From positions 1 through 64,000 of the forward strand of contig CAZWPF010000002.1 in the NCBI GenBank assembly GCA_964636205.1: a DNA stretch of 64,000 nucleotides. The letters are read 5' to 3'. The stretch is from JBEBVQ01 sp964636205 (GTDB lineage Bacteria; Bacteroidota; Bacteroidia; Chitinophagales; Chitinophagaceae). The notes under the pieces are model-generated. The model made no database searches and had not been told where the DNA came from. It saw nothing but the letters and a program-made list of their open reading frames with translations. The position numbers were made by a program, and so were the translations under genes. The first letter of the stretch is position 1; every line of letters starts with the position of its first letter. Below, one piece after another: positions 16,383 to 23,919 of this stretch.

Positions 16383-17357
16383 TTAATCGAATGATTGGTT
16401 GGATGCTGCTGCCATCTTGATCATCCGCTCGTAATCAACAGGCGACAAGTCATTGAAGAAATAGTGTACCGGGTCTACCTTCTGATTGTTTCTGATCACC
16501 TCATAATGGCAGTGCGGTGCGGTACTCTTCCCGGATGTACCAACCCATCCGATTACCTGCCCTCTCTTAACCTTCTCGCCGGGTGTCACTTTGATTCGCA
16601 CCATATGTGCATATAAAGTCTGATATCCATAACCGTGATGAATGATCACATGGCGACCATAGCCTCCTGCGTCGAATGTTGCCGTCCTCACCGTCCCGTC
16701 TGCGGTAGCGTAAATCGGTGTTCCCACGGGTGCTGAAAAGTCAAGCCCCGAATGCAATTTCACCGTTTTATAGATAGGATCGATCCGATAACCAAATCCA
16801 CTGGTCATTCTCTTTAAATTCTTGTTCGAAACCGGTTGGATGGCGGGGATACTGGCCAACATTTTCTCCTTAGATTGAACTAATTTCAGAAGCGTATCGT
16901 GCGATTGCTTCTGGATATCTATTCGGTGTAATAGCTGTGCCAAATCATTTTCTACCTGTTTCATCAAGTCCTCCGTGCTCAAATAGGCAAACCTCCGCGT
17001 ATGTTGTTCGAGGTATTTCTTTCCATATCGAATACTATCCGGTAAGGGTGCTGATTCAAAAATGGTTCGATAGATCTGATTGTCCCGATCTTCCAGCTCT
17101 CCCAGCATTTGACTCAAACTCCCTACCTGTTTATTCAGCAATACATATTGCTCATGCAAATGCAGCAATTCATTACGCATTTGCTTTTCCTTTGGAGAAT
17201 CAAGCAGATAGAAGGTAATCGCCACCATAATCCCCGCTGTCAACAAGGTAGAGGAGATAAATCCAATAATGCGAAGCAGGCGCACCCGCCAGGAGACAAC
17301 CAGTTTTTCAAACCGGTGTGTGGTGGTATTATAATAATATTTCCTGACGCGCTTCAT
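16383..17357 (-). CDS. M23 (LytM/LysM-type) endopeptidase, membrane-anchored
   Basis: A 324-residue peptidoglycan endopeptidase-like protein. A short basic cytoplasmic tail is followed by one membrane segment (about 27-52), a coiled coil (about 55-170) and a C-terminal M23 domain (about 185-300). The zinc ligands H202 and D206 in LHSGLDFSAP and H284 in HCHYEV, plus H251 in LYAHM, are all present, so it should be catalytically active, unlike EnvC/NlpD activators. It probably cuts peptide cross-links near the membrane. Its promoter box lies 34 nt upstream. The beta-lactamase follows downstream. Confidence 0.93.
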   Translation of the reverse strand: MKRVRKYYYNTTTHRFEKLVVSWRVRLLRIIGFISSTLLTAGIMVAITFYLLDSPKEKQMRNELLHLHEQYVLLNKQVGSLSQMLGELEDRDNQIYRTIFESAPLPDSIRYGKKYLEQHTRRFAYLSTEDLMKQVENDLAQLLHRIDIQKQSHDTLLKLVQSKEKMLASIPAIQPVSNKNLKRMTSGFGYRIDPIYKTVKLHSGLDFSAPVGTPIYATADGTVRTATFDAGGYGRHVIIHHGYGYQTLYAHMVRIKVTPGEKVKRGQVIGWVGTSGKSTAPHCHYEVIRNNQKVDPVHYFFNDLSPVDYERMIKMAAASNQSFD

Positions 17358-17390
17358 GAAACTGAATCCGGTAATTATCCGGAAAGTCGC

Positions 17391-17398
17391 AAAAATAA
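17391..17398 (-). promoter_or_regulatory. -7 promoter box of the M23 peptidase gene
   Basis: TATTTTTG on the minus strand, matching TAnnTTTG, 33 nt upstream of the ATG. Confidence 0.42.
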
Positions 17399-17499
17399 CC
17401 TATTGACCGCAGGAAATGAGTTTTAAAAATTGTAAAAAGCGTTTTTATAGTCTAATTACCCCGACATTGCCGGTGTCGCAAAAGAAAATTTGACAATTG

Positions 17500-18453
17500 T
17501 TACAATAATTGTTTCAGCACATTATAAACCACCTGCGGTTTGCCCAGCGTATAAAAATGCAATACGGGAACACCTTTGAACAAAAGTTCCCGACATTGGT
17601 CCAGCAGCCATTCAGCGCCCACTTGCTCGCAGGCCTCTGTTGTCTTGGCCCACTCCATTTCCCTTGACAGTTCTACGGGAATCTCCACATTGAAGATGGA
17701 TGGCAAAACGGTTAACTGCCGACAACTAGTAATTGGTTTCAATCCCGGAATAATCGGCACTTGTATATCCTGCTCTCTGCAAGCGGCTACAAAATTGTGG
17801 TAATGCTTATTGTTAAAGAACATTTGAGTAGTGATATAATCCCCACCCAATTCAATTTTCCGTTTTAGGTGATACAAATCAGTTTCTTTATTCGGAGCCT
17901 CAAAATGCTTTTCAGGATATCCGGCAACACCGATACAGAAATCTGTTTTCACTCCGTCCATTATATCTTCTTCGATATATTTTCCCTTATTCAATTCTAC
18001 AATTTGCTGCACCAATTCATCGGCATAACGATGTCCTTGAGGGTGTGGAGAAAAGAATTTTTCATTGGCTGCTGCATCCCCTCTGAGTGCCAGCACATTG
18101 TTTACTCCCAAATAATGCAAATCGATCAATGCATTCTCTGTCTCCTCTTTACTAAAACCTCCACATATCAAATGAGGCACGGCATCCACCCCATATCGGT
18201 TCATAATAGCCGCACAGATACCGACTGTTCCAGGTCGCTTTCGAATCTCCACCCTTTCGAAGCTACCGTCCGGTCGGCGTTTATAAACCTGCTCCGCTCT
18301 ATGGTAGGTCACATTTACAAATGAAGGATTGAACTCCATGAATGGATCTAATAGAGAAAATATGGAGTCAATACTCTTTCCTTTGGTAGGAGGCAAGATT
18401 TCCAGTGATATGATCGGCTTGTCCGCTTTGCGGATGTGTTCTGTAACTTTCAT
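17500..18453 (-). CDS. metF: 5,10-methylenetetrahydrofolate reductase
   Basis: FAD enzyme that reduces methylene-THF to methyl-THF for methionine synthesis. The 317-residue length is normal. The start KPIISLEILPPTKGKSID carries the catalytic glutamate (EILPP), FVNVTYHRAE is the next barrel strand, HLICGGFSKEETENAL and NVLALRGDAAANE are FAD/folate-binding segments, and TQMFFNNKHYHNF and PIIPGLKPI complete the family pattern. It is a single gene, divergent from lptB, with about 150 nt between starts. No SAM or B12 riboswitch was recognised in that spacer. The methionine synthase gene is not in the window. Confidence 0.96.
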   Translation of the reverse strand: MKVTEHIRKADKPIISLEILPPTKGKSIDSIFSLLDPFMEFNPSFVNVTYHRAEQVYKRRPDGSFERVEIRKRPGTVGICAAIMNRYGVDAVPHLICGGFSKEETENALIDLHYLGVNNVLALRGDAAANEKFFSPHPQGHRYADELVQQIVELNKGKYIEEDIMDGVKTDFCIGVAGYPEKHFEAPNKETDLYHLKRKIELGGDYITTQMFFNNKHYHNFVAACREQDIQVPIIPGLKPITSCRQLTVLPSIFNVEIPVELSREMEWAKTTEACEQVGAEWLLDQCRELLFKGVPVLHFYTLGKPQVVYNVLKQLL

Positions 18454-18580
18454 TTCGATTTCAGCGGCGTAAAATTAATAAATTTAATGAGTGCTAGGGA
18501 ACTCAAACTGAGAGATAGACCCTTCGTGCTTCGATGCAGCAGATAAGACCACCATGCTCCCTCAATTAGACAAATATCCC

Positions 18581-18588
18581 TACATTTG
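18581..18588 (+). promoter_or_regulatory. -7 promoter box that decides the lptB start
   Basis: TACATTTG lies inside the 5' part of a longer frame beginning at an ATG at 18554. If used, transcription starts near 18593 and the ATG would not be in the mRNA, favouring the TTG at 18605. Confidence 0.45.
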
Positions 18589-18604
18589 TCGGAAATCATT
18601 ACTG

Positions 18605-19351
18605 TTGAAAATATATACAGAAGGACTAATCAAACGTTACCGAAATCGTACGGTAGTTAATCACGTGTCGTTTGATGTTAGTCAGGGGGAAGTCGTAGGA
18701 CTGCTCGGCCCTAATGGTGCAGGAAAAACCACTTCATTTTATATGGTAGTGGGTCTGGTAAAACCTGATGAAGGCCATGTATATCTGGATCAGCAGGAAA
18801 TCACTTCCCTACCTATGTATAAGCGTGCCCAATTGGGCATAGGCTATTTACCGCAAGAAACATCCATATTTCGCAAGCTTTCGGTGGAGGATAATATTGG
18901 TGCCGTCTTGGAAATGACGAAACTGACTAAGGGCGAACAAATAAAGAAAAGAGATGCCCTACTCGATGAGTTCCGTCTTACGCACGTTCGGAAAAGTCCC
19001 GGAGACGTTTTGAGTGGAGGCGAAAAGCGTCGGACTGAAATTGCCAGGGCACTTGCAGTTGATCCCAAATTTATACTATTGGATGAACCCTTTGCCGGTA
19101 TCGATCCCATTGCGGTAGAGGATATTCAGACCATTGTTGCCAGACTCAAGTATAAGAATATCGGAATACTGATCACCGACCATAATGTTCAGGAAACCCT
19201 TTCTATTACAGATAGAGCATATTTACTTTTCGAAGGTAAAATCCTGAAATCCGGAACAGCTGAAGAACTTGCTGAAGATGAGCAAGTGAGAAAAGTATAT
19301 CTGGGCATGAACTTTGTTCTAAAACGAAAGGATTATCAGATCAATCCATAG
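18605..19351 (+). CDS. lptB: LPS export ABC transporter ATP-binding protein LptB
   Basis: Cytoplasmic ATPase of the LptB2FGC complex that extracts LPS from the inner membrane. About 248 residues: Walker A GPNGAGKTTSFYM, Q-loop YLPQETSIFRKL, signature LSGGEKRRTEIARAL, Walker B FILLDEPFAGIDP and the H-loop TDHNVQETL, all in the form specific to LptB (PQE-SIFRKLxVEDN and DEPFAGIDPIAV). The TTG at 18605 gives an N-terminus (KIYTEGLIKRYRNRTVV) matching the family and lies just after a promoter box; an ATG at 18554 would add 17 residues (LPQLDKYPYICRKSLL). LptF/G/C genes are not nearby. Confidence 0.92.
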   Translation: MKIYTEGLIKRYRNRTVVNHVSFDVSQGEVVGLLGPNGAGKTTSFYMVVGLVKPDEGHVYLDQQEITSLPMYKRAQLGIGYLPQETSIFRKLSVEDNIGAVLEMTKLTKGEQIKKRDALLDEFRLTHVRKSPGDVLSGGEKRRTEIARALAVDPKFILLDEPFAGIDPIAVEDIQTIVARLKYKNIGILITDHNVQETLSITDRAYLLFEGKILKSGTAEELAEDEQVRKVYLGMNFVLKRKDYQINP

Positions 19352-19506
19352 TCTGTGATTTCACTTAAACAACCTGGAAAAAGCTATTTGACAAGACTTA
19401 TTTGAACTTGCCAACAGGAAGTTTTAAATTGTTTTACCGAAGATGGGTGAACCATCCGGTATGTTTTTTATATTTATACCCACAGAACCGATTTCGATTC
19501 GTAGAA

Positions 19507-21024
19507 ATGAGCATAATTACCCCGGCACTAAGAGGCATCATCAAGCTCCGTCAGAGTGCAATAGATAATTTCCTATTGAATCCTGTGGATACACAACGTC
19601 AGGTTTTCAACAACTTGATCGGCTCTGCTCAATTTACCGAATATGGTAAAAAATTCGGATTCGACGGTATCAATACCGTTGCTGAATTCCAACAACGGGT
19701 ACCGATCAACGACTACGATTCACTCAAACCATATATTCAGCGAATTCTCGAGGGTAATCAGAATGTACTTTGGCCCTCGCCCATCAACTGGTTTGCCAAG
19801 AGTAGCGGCACTACAAGTGACAAAAGCAAATTTATTCCTGTTAGCAAAGAGACATTAGACGACAACCATTTCAAAGCGGGGAAAGATGTATTGACCCTTT
19901 ATTTAAAACAATATCCCCAGTCGGCCTTTATTGGCGGAAAGTGTCTGGTAATAGGCGGTAGTCATCAAATCAACCAGCTCAATGCCGACTCCTTTTACGG
20001 AGATTTATCAGCCGTAATGTTGCAAAACATGCCCTGGGTGGGTCAGCTGGCCCGCACTCCCGATCTCTCCATAGCACTGATGGACGAATGGGAAGAGAAG
20101 ATAGAAATGATCGCCAGGACCACCATCAACGAGAATGTCACCTTTATCGCAGGGGTTCCAACATGGACAATTGTTTTAATTAAACGCATATTCGAATTGG
20201 CTGGAACAGACAATCTGCATGATGTATGGCCTAATCTGGAGTTATATATTCATGGTGGGGTCAGTTTTAAGCCTTATCGGGAGCAATTCCGCAAATACAT
20301 CCCTTCGGGTAAAATGCATTATTTAGAAACCTACAATGCATCGGAAGGTTTCTTTGCCGCGCAGGATGAGATTGAGAATGAAGGCATGTTACTGTTTCTC
20401 AATCACGGTATATTCTTTGAGTTTATGCCGATTGAAGAATATGGAAAAGAGCATCCTGAAACGCTCAGTTTGGCCGATGTCGAAACTAATAAGAACTACG
20501 CAATGGTCATCAGTACTAATAGCGGTCTTTGGCGCTATGTACTGGGTGACACCATCCAATTCACTTCTTTATACCCCTTTAGAATCAAAGTTACCGGTCG
20601 CCTCAAATTTTTCATCAATGCCTTTGGCGAAGAGGTCATCATTGACAATACGGATCAGGCCATTGCCGAAGCCTGTGCGTATACCGGCGCGGTAGTCAAT
20701 GACTACACGGCGGCACCTGTATACATGACCGGTTCGGAGAATGGGGCACATGAGTGGATTATTGAATTCGAGCATTTGCCATGTCCACCCGAAACGTTTA
20801 TGTACGAGGTCGACAAAGCGTTGAAGAATATAAATTCAGATTATGAAGCAAAGCGCCATAAGGACATTGCGCTTCGTATGCCGATCATTCATGTGATGCC
20901 AAAAGGCGGATTCAATCAATGGTTGAAGCAGAAAGGCAAATTAGGTGGGCAACACAAAATTCCACGCCTGAGTAACGATCGGCATTTTTTGGAAGAAATG
21001 CTCCCGTTTACCGAAAGGGCGTAG
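19507..21024 (+). CDS. GH3 auxin-responsive promoter family protein (acyl-adenylating)
   Basis: A 505-residue member of the GH3 family, firefly-luciferase-like enzymes that adenylate a carboxylate and may conjugate it to an amine. Visible ATP-binding motifs are WFAKSSGTTSDKSKFIP (phosphate loop), YNASEGFFAAQDE (second motif, Tyr/Glu) and SGLWRYVLGDTIQFTS (third motif with the ribose-binding Asp). Bacteroidota commonly carry one copy whose substrate is unknown; the plant function (auxin or jasmonate conjugation) should not be assumed. The ATG at 19507 begins the conserved fold. Its TAG stop is formed by the first bases of a palindromic repeat. Confidence 0.88.
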   Translation: MSIITPALRGIIKLRQSAIDNFLLNPVDTQRQVFNNLIGSAQFTEYGKKFGFDGINTVAEFQQRVPINDYDSLKPYIQRILEGNQNVLWPSPINWFAKSSGTTSDKSKFIPVSKETLDDNHFKAGKDVLTLYLKQYPQSAFIGGKCLVIGGSHQINQLNADSFYGDLSAVMLQNMPWVGQLARTPDLSIALMDEWEEKIEMIARTTINENVTFIAGVPTWTIVLIKRIFELAGTDNLHDVWPNLELYIHGGVSFKPYREQFRKYIPSGKMHYLETYNASEGFFAAQDEIENEGMLLFLNHGIFFEFMPIEEYGKEHPETLSLADVETNKNYAMVISTNSGLWRYVLGDTIQFTSLYPFRIKVTGRLKFFINAFGEEVIIDNTDQAIAEACAYTGAVVNDYTAAPVYMTGSENGAHEWIIEFEHLPCPPETFMYEVDKALKNINSDYEAKRHKDIALRMPIIHVMPKGGFNQWLKQKGKLGGQHKIPRLSNDRHFLEEMLPFTERA

Positions 21025-21121
21025 GGGCGTATTGCAATACGCCATATCGTAGGGGCGTATTGCAATACGCCGTATCGTAAGGACGTATTTTCGTAGGGGC
21101 GTATTGCAATACGCCCCTACG
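21021..21121. repeat. Cluster of REP-like palindromes between convergent genes
   Basis: Three copies of the inverted repeat GTAGGGGCGTATTG / CAATACGCC: 21021-21043, 21049-21071 and 21092-21121, separated by about 6 and 20 nt, with a degenerate half copy (CGTAAGGACGTATTTT) at 21076-21091. The last copy is a perfect 30-bp palindrome with half-site CGTAGGGGCGTATTG. The TAG in the 5' GTAGGGG edge serves as stop codon of the GH3 gene on the plus strand and, by symmetry at the other end, of the response regulator on the minus strand. Each copy folds into a strong hairpin and could also act as a terminator. Similar elements in other genomes are mobilised by REP-type transposases; none is in this window. 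Confidence 0.88.
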
Positions 21122-21773
21122 GGTACAACCCCATTCGCATGGCGTTTTTGATCAGACCCACTACATTCTTCGCATCCAGCTTATGCATCAATACCAGACG
21201 ATAGTTTTCGACAGTGCGCGGACTCAAATGCAACTTTTGAGCGATCTCATGGCTGGTATGCTCCTCTGCAATCAATCGCAAAATCTCCATCTCACGAGCG
21301 GTTAACTCAGGAGAACTTCCCGGCACCGAGCGAGATAAGGCATCATGTGCCAAGATATCCTTTATCGCGGGCGAAAAATACTCCTCTCCTCCGCAAACTG
21401 TTTCGATCGCCGTAACCAACACATTCTCCTCTTCTGTCTTTAAAACATATCCGTTTGCCCCGTTATTAATACAACTCCTGATCAAGAAGATACTATTGTG
21501 TGTTGTAAATATCAGTATCCGCAGCTTGGGAAATCGTTCAGCAATAATCTTTGTCAATTCATCACCTTGGATGTCCGGCAATTGAACATCGACCAGAAGC
21601 ACATCGGGCTGTGATTCCGGCAATGCCTCCAAAAGAGCTTTCCCGGTTTGGTAACCACCAATGATTCGAATATGGTCAAATCCGCCCAAAAGCGTCTTTA
21701 AACCGGATAACATTACCGGATGATCATCTACAATAGCGACTTTAATTATCGTTTCAGCCATATCAATTGCCAT
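21117..21773 (-). CDS. NarL/FixJ-type response regulator
   Basis: A 218-residue two-domain regulator. The receiver domain (about 8-125) has the acidic pair D16-D17 in AIVDDHPVM, the phosphoacceptor D62 in VDVQLPD and the conserved lysine in GYVLK. The C-terminal LuxR helix-turn-helix reads LTAREMEILRLIAEEHTSHEIAQ then LSPRTVENY. It overlaps the histidine kinase gene by 11 nt if started at the ATG at 21773; an ATG at 21761 (MAETII) is a reasonable alternative that leaves no overlap. It is the cognate partner of that kinase. The last codon is followed by a TAG contributed by the palindromic repeat. Target genes unknown. Confidence 0.92.
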   Translation of the reverse strand: MAIDMAETIIKVAIVDDHPVMLSGLKTLLGGFDHIRIIGGYQTGKALLEALPESQPDVLLVDVQLPDIQGDELTKIIAERFPKLRILIFTTHNSIFLIRSCINNGANGYVLKTEEENVLVTAIETVCGGEEYFSPAIKDILAHDALSRSVPGSSPELTAREMEILRLIAEEHTSHEIAQKLHLSPRTVENYRLVLMHKLDAKNVVGLIKNAMRMGLYP

Positions 21774-23742
21774 TCAAATTTACCTGAGAAAAACTAATTG
21801 AAATAGAAGTACCGGAATTTAAACCAGTTTCAATAAGCATCTCCCCTCCCAATTGCTGTATTCTCGATTTCATACTCAACAGTCCCATTCCATCCGACTC
21901 CTTTGCCTGTATACCCAAACCATCGTCTTCTATTGTCAGGGAAAAACTGTCGTTAATCAACGTCATCATTACAGTCAGCCTCTTTGGGGCAGCATGTTTC
22001 ACAGCGTTATGAACCAATTCTTGGATAGCACGATAAATAACCAATGCAAATGATTGATCCAACCTATCCAAAGCACCATAAGAGAAAAAATCTAAACGAA
22101 GCGATTTAGTTCTGCTGATACGCTCACAATAGGTTCTTGCCGCTATTTCCAATCCCTGCTGCTCCAACAGTTCAGGCATCAAATTATGGGCAGTTGTACG
22201 TAATTCATCAGCAGTTTCTTTAAGCAATTTTATCACTTGTTGGAGTTCCGGGGTATTTCCCGGCTCTCCATATTTCTGCTGAATAGTATGCAGATAAAGC
22301 ATCATAGCAGAGTGCTGACTCCCTATGCCATCATGCAGCTCGTGTGCAATTCTACGACGTTCCCGCTCTTCACCTTCCATCAATGCCCGCAATCGTTCAA
22401 TTTCCTTCTCCTGATTCAGATTTCGGATTTTCTCAGCTTGAATTTTCTGTTTGTGAATATTGGAACGGTATAAACTAATAAGCAAAGTGCCCAACAACAA
22501 CGAACAACCGATAGCACCGCCAATCCACAAATTACGATCCTTCAACCGATTCTCCTGTTCCGCAATCAGCAATCTGTGCTCTACCAGCTGGCGATCCTTT
22601 TCTCGACTCTTATATTTAGCTTCGAGTTGACTGGCAATGCGCAATTTTTCCTTACCAAACAGTTCGCCAAACGCCTCTGTACTCATTTTCTGGTATCGAA
22701 AAGCTACTTCATACTTACCTAAAGCCTCATATAGCGCAGCCAGTTTTTGATACAAGGACTCCTTTGTATCCTGGATAGTTCCCGCTTCCAACATGTCGAG
22801 GGCAGTTAGTAACATTTGTTCTGCGCGAGCATAATCTTTCATCTGTAAATAAGCACTACCCAATCCCATATGGGCAGTAAAAATGACAAAGTAATTGTTG
22901 CGTTCGCGAGCATACTTCAGCGCTTCATTAAAATAAGGAATAGCCTTCTCAGGCATGTTCTCCTCCAAATAAATCGCTGCCAGATTCAAATGAGCTATCG
23001 GTGGCTGTCGCATTCGCTGCTCCATAAACGCTACATGCTCGAGGTACATTTTAGCCGTGTCGTATTTTTTTAGAGATATATAAGCACCCCCGATATTTGA
23101 ACGCAAATGAGAGAGGCCGTCTATGTCCCCGTGCTGAATAGCCAAAAGTTCTCCTTGTTTCAAATAATACAGGGCCTGATTTGGATCTCCCATTCTTAAC
23201 CACAAACTACCTACGGAATTCAGAACCATCGCCTGAACAGGACCGGCATATTCGTTATTATTTAGCTCCTCAAGTGCCATATAAGAATAGGCAATAGCAG
23301 TGTCGTATTTTCCTGTATAGAAATAAGGAATGATCGCTGCATTCAACAACCTGATATAAATCCCATGATCATCGGGAACTTTTTCGTGTAAGGCAAGTCC
23401 TTGCAGACAATAGAGCAAACTTGAATCATACAACGAACGATTGTTAAAGTAATCGACAGTGTTGTATAATGAATAAATTTCTCCCCTATAAAACCCGATG
23501 CGTCTACTCTCATTGATTAACATTCGATAGATTGCCCATGCACTGTCAGGATGCTCCGATTTAATTTTCTCTGCAACTCTAAATTGCGAAACGAGATAGT
23601 TGGTATCATATGCCGGAGAAGGATACTCCAAACGTACTTCGGGCAACTCTTGACTAGTTGCAGTCTGAGCCGAAACTACGAGTATGATGAAGATAAACAG
23701 AATTATAAAAATATCCGATCCCGGGAGCTTTACCCTTCGCAT
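21763..23742 (-). CDS. TPR-containing sensor histidine kinase (HisKA_3 type)
   Basis: A 659-residue membrane kinase. Layout: signal/membrane anchor (about 10-30), a periplasmic array of TPR-like helices (about 50-360; for example ARAEQMLLTALDML), one membrane segment (about 405-425), a short coiled coil, a HisKA_3 dimerisation helix with phosphoacceptor H470 in IAHELHDGIGSQ, and a HATPase_c domain with N-box LVHNAVKHA and G-boxes DDGLGIQ and GMGLLSMKSR. This TPR plus HPK7-like layout is common in Bacteroidota; the input signal is unknown. It forms a two-gene operon with the response regulator. An inverted repeat flanks the presumed promoter just upstream. Confidence 0.92.
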   Translation of the reverse strand: MRRVKLPGSDIFIILFIFIILVVSAQTATSQELPEVRLEYPSPAYDTNYLVSQFRVAEKIKSEHPDSAWAIYRMLINESRRIGFYRGEIYSLYNTVDYFNNRSLYDSSLLYCLQGLALHEKVPDDHGIYIRLLNAAIIPYFYTGKYDTAIAYSYMALEELNNNEYAGPVQAMVLNSVGSLWLRMGDPNQALYYLKQGELLAIQHGDIDGLSHLRSNIGGAYISLKKYDTAKMYLEHVAFMEQRMRQPPIAHLNLAAIYLEENMPEKAIPYFNEALKYARERNNYFVIFTAHMGLGSAYLQMKDYARAEQMLLTALDMLEAGTIQDTKESLYQKLAALYEALGKYEVAFRYQKMSTEAFGELFGKEKLRIASQLEAKYKSREKDRQLVEHRLLIAEQENRLKDRNLWIGGAIGCSLLLGTLLISLYRSNIHKQKIQAEKIRNLNQEKEIERLRALMEGEERERRRIAHELHDGIGSQHSAMMLYLHTIQQKYGEPGNTPELQQVIKLLKETADELRTTAHNLMPELLEQQGLEIAARTYCERISRTKSLRLDFFSYGALDRLDQSFALVIYRAIQELVHNAVKHAAPKRLTVMMTLINDSFSLTIEDDGLGIQAKESDGMGLLSMKSRIQQLGGEMLIETGLNSGTSISISFSQVNLNGN

Positions 23743-23744
23743 CA

Positions 23745-23778
23745 GTCGAACCGATTTTTGTAAATATACGGTTCCGAC
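23745..23778. promoter_or_regulatory. Inverted repeat around the kinase promoter
   Basis: GTCGAACCG (23745-23753) and CGGTTCCGAC (23769-23778) are inverted copies with one bulged base. Between them, on the minus strand, lies TATATTTA, one mismatch from the TAnnTTTG box. This is an operator-like arrangement, possibly for autoregulation, or an mRNA hairpin directly before the start codon. Confidence 0.35.
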
Positions 23779-23919
23779 TTCGCTTTTTACATGCTATTAA
23801 TAACAAGATTGCTATGTATGTTATTTTTCAAATAAGTAGTTCTACCAGCAGAAGAAAACGTAGTGGTACTCTAATCGGTAATAAAAAAAAGGGATAATAT
23901 TGCTTGTAAACAACTCAGT

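Noticed and set aside
19402..19506. Longer N-terminus for the GH3 protein
   Set aside because: The extra 35 residues resemble translated intergenic sequence and include a TATATTTA promoter-like stretch.
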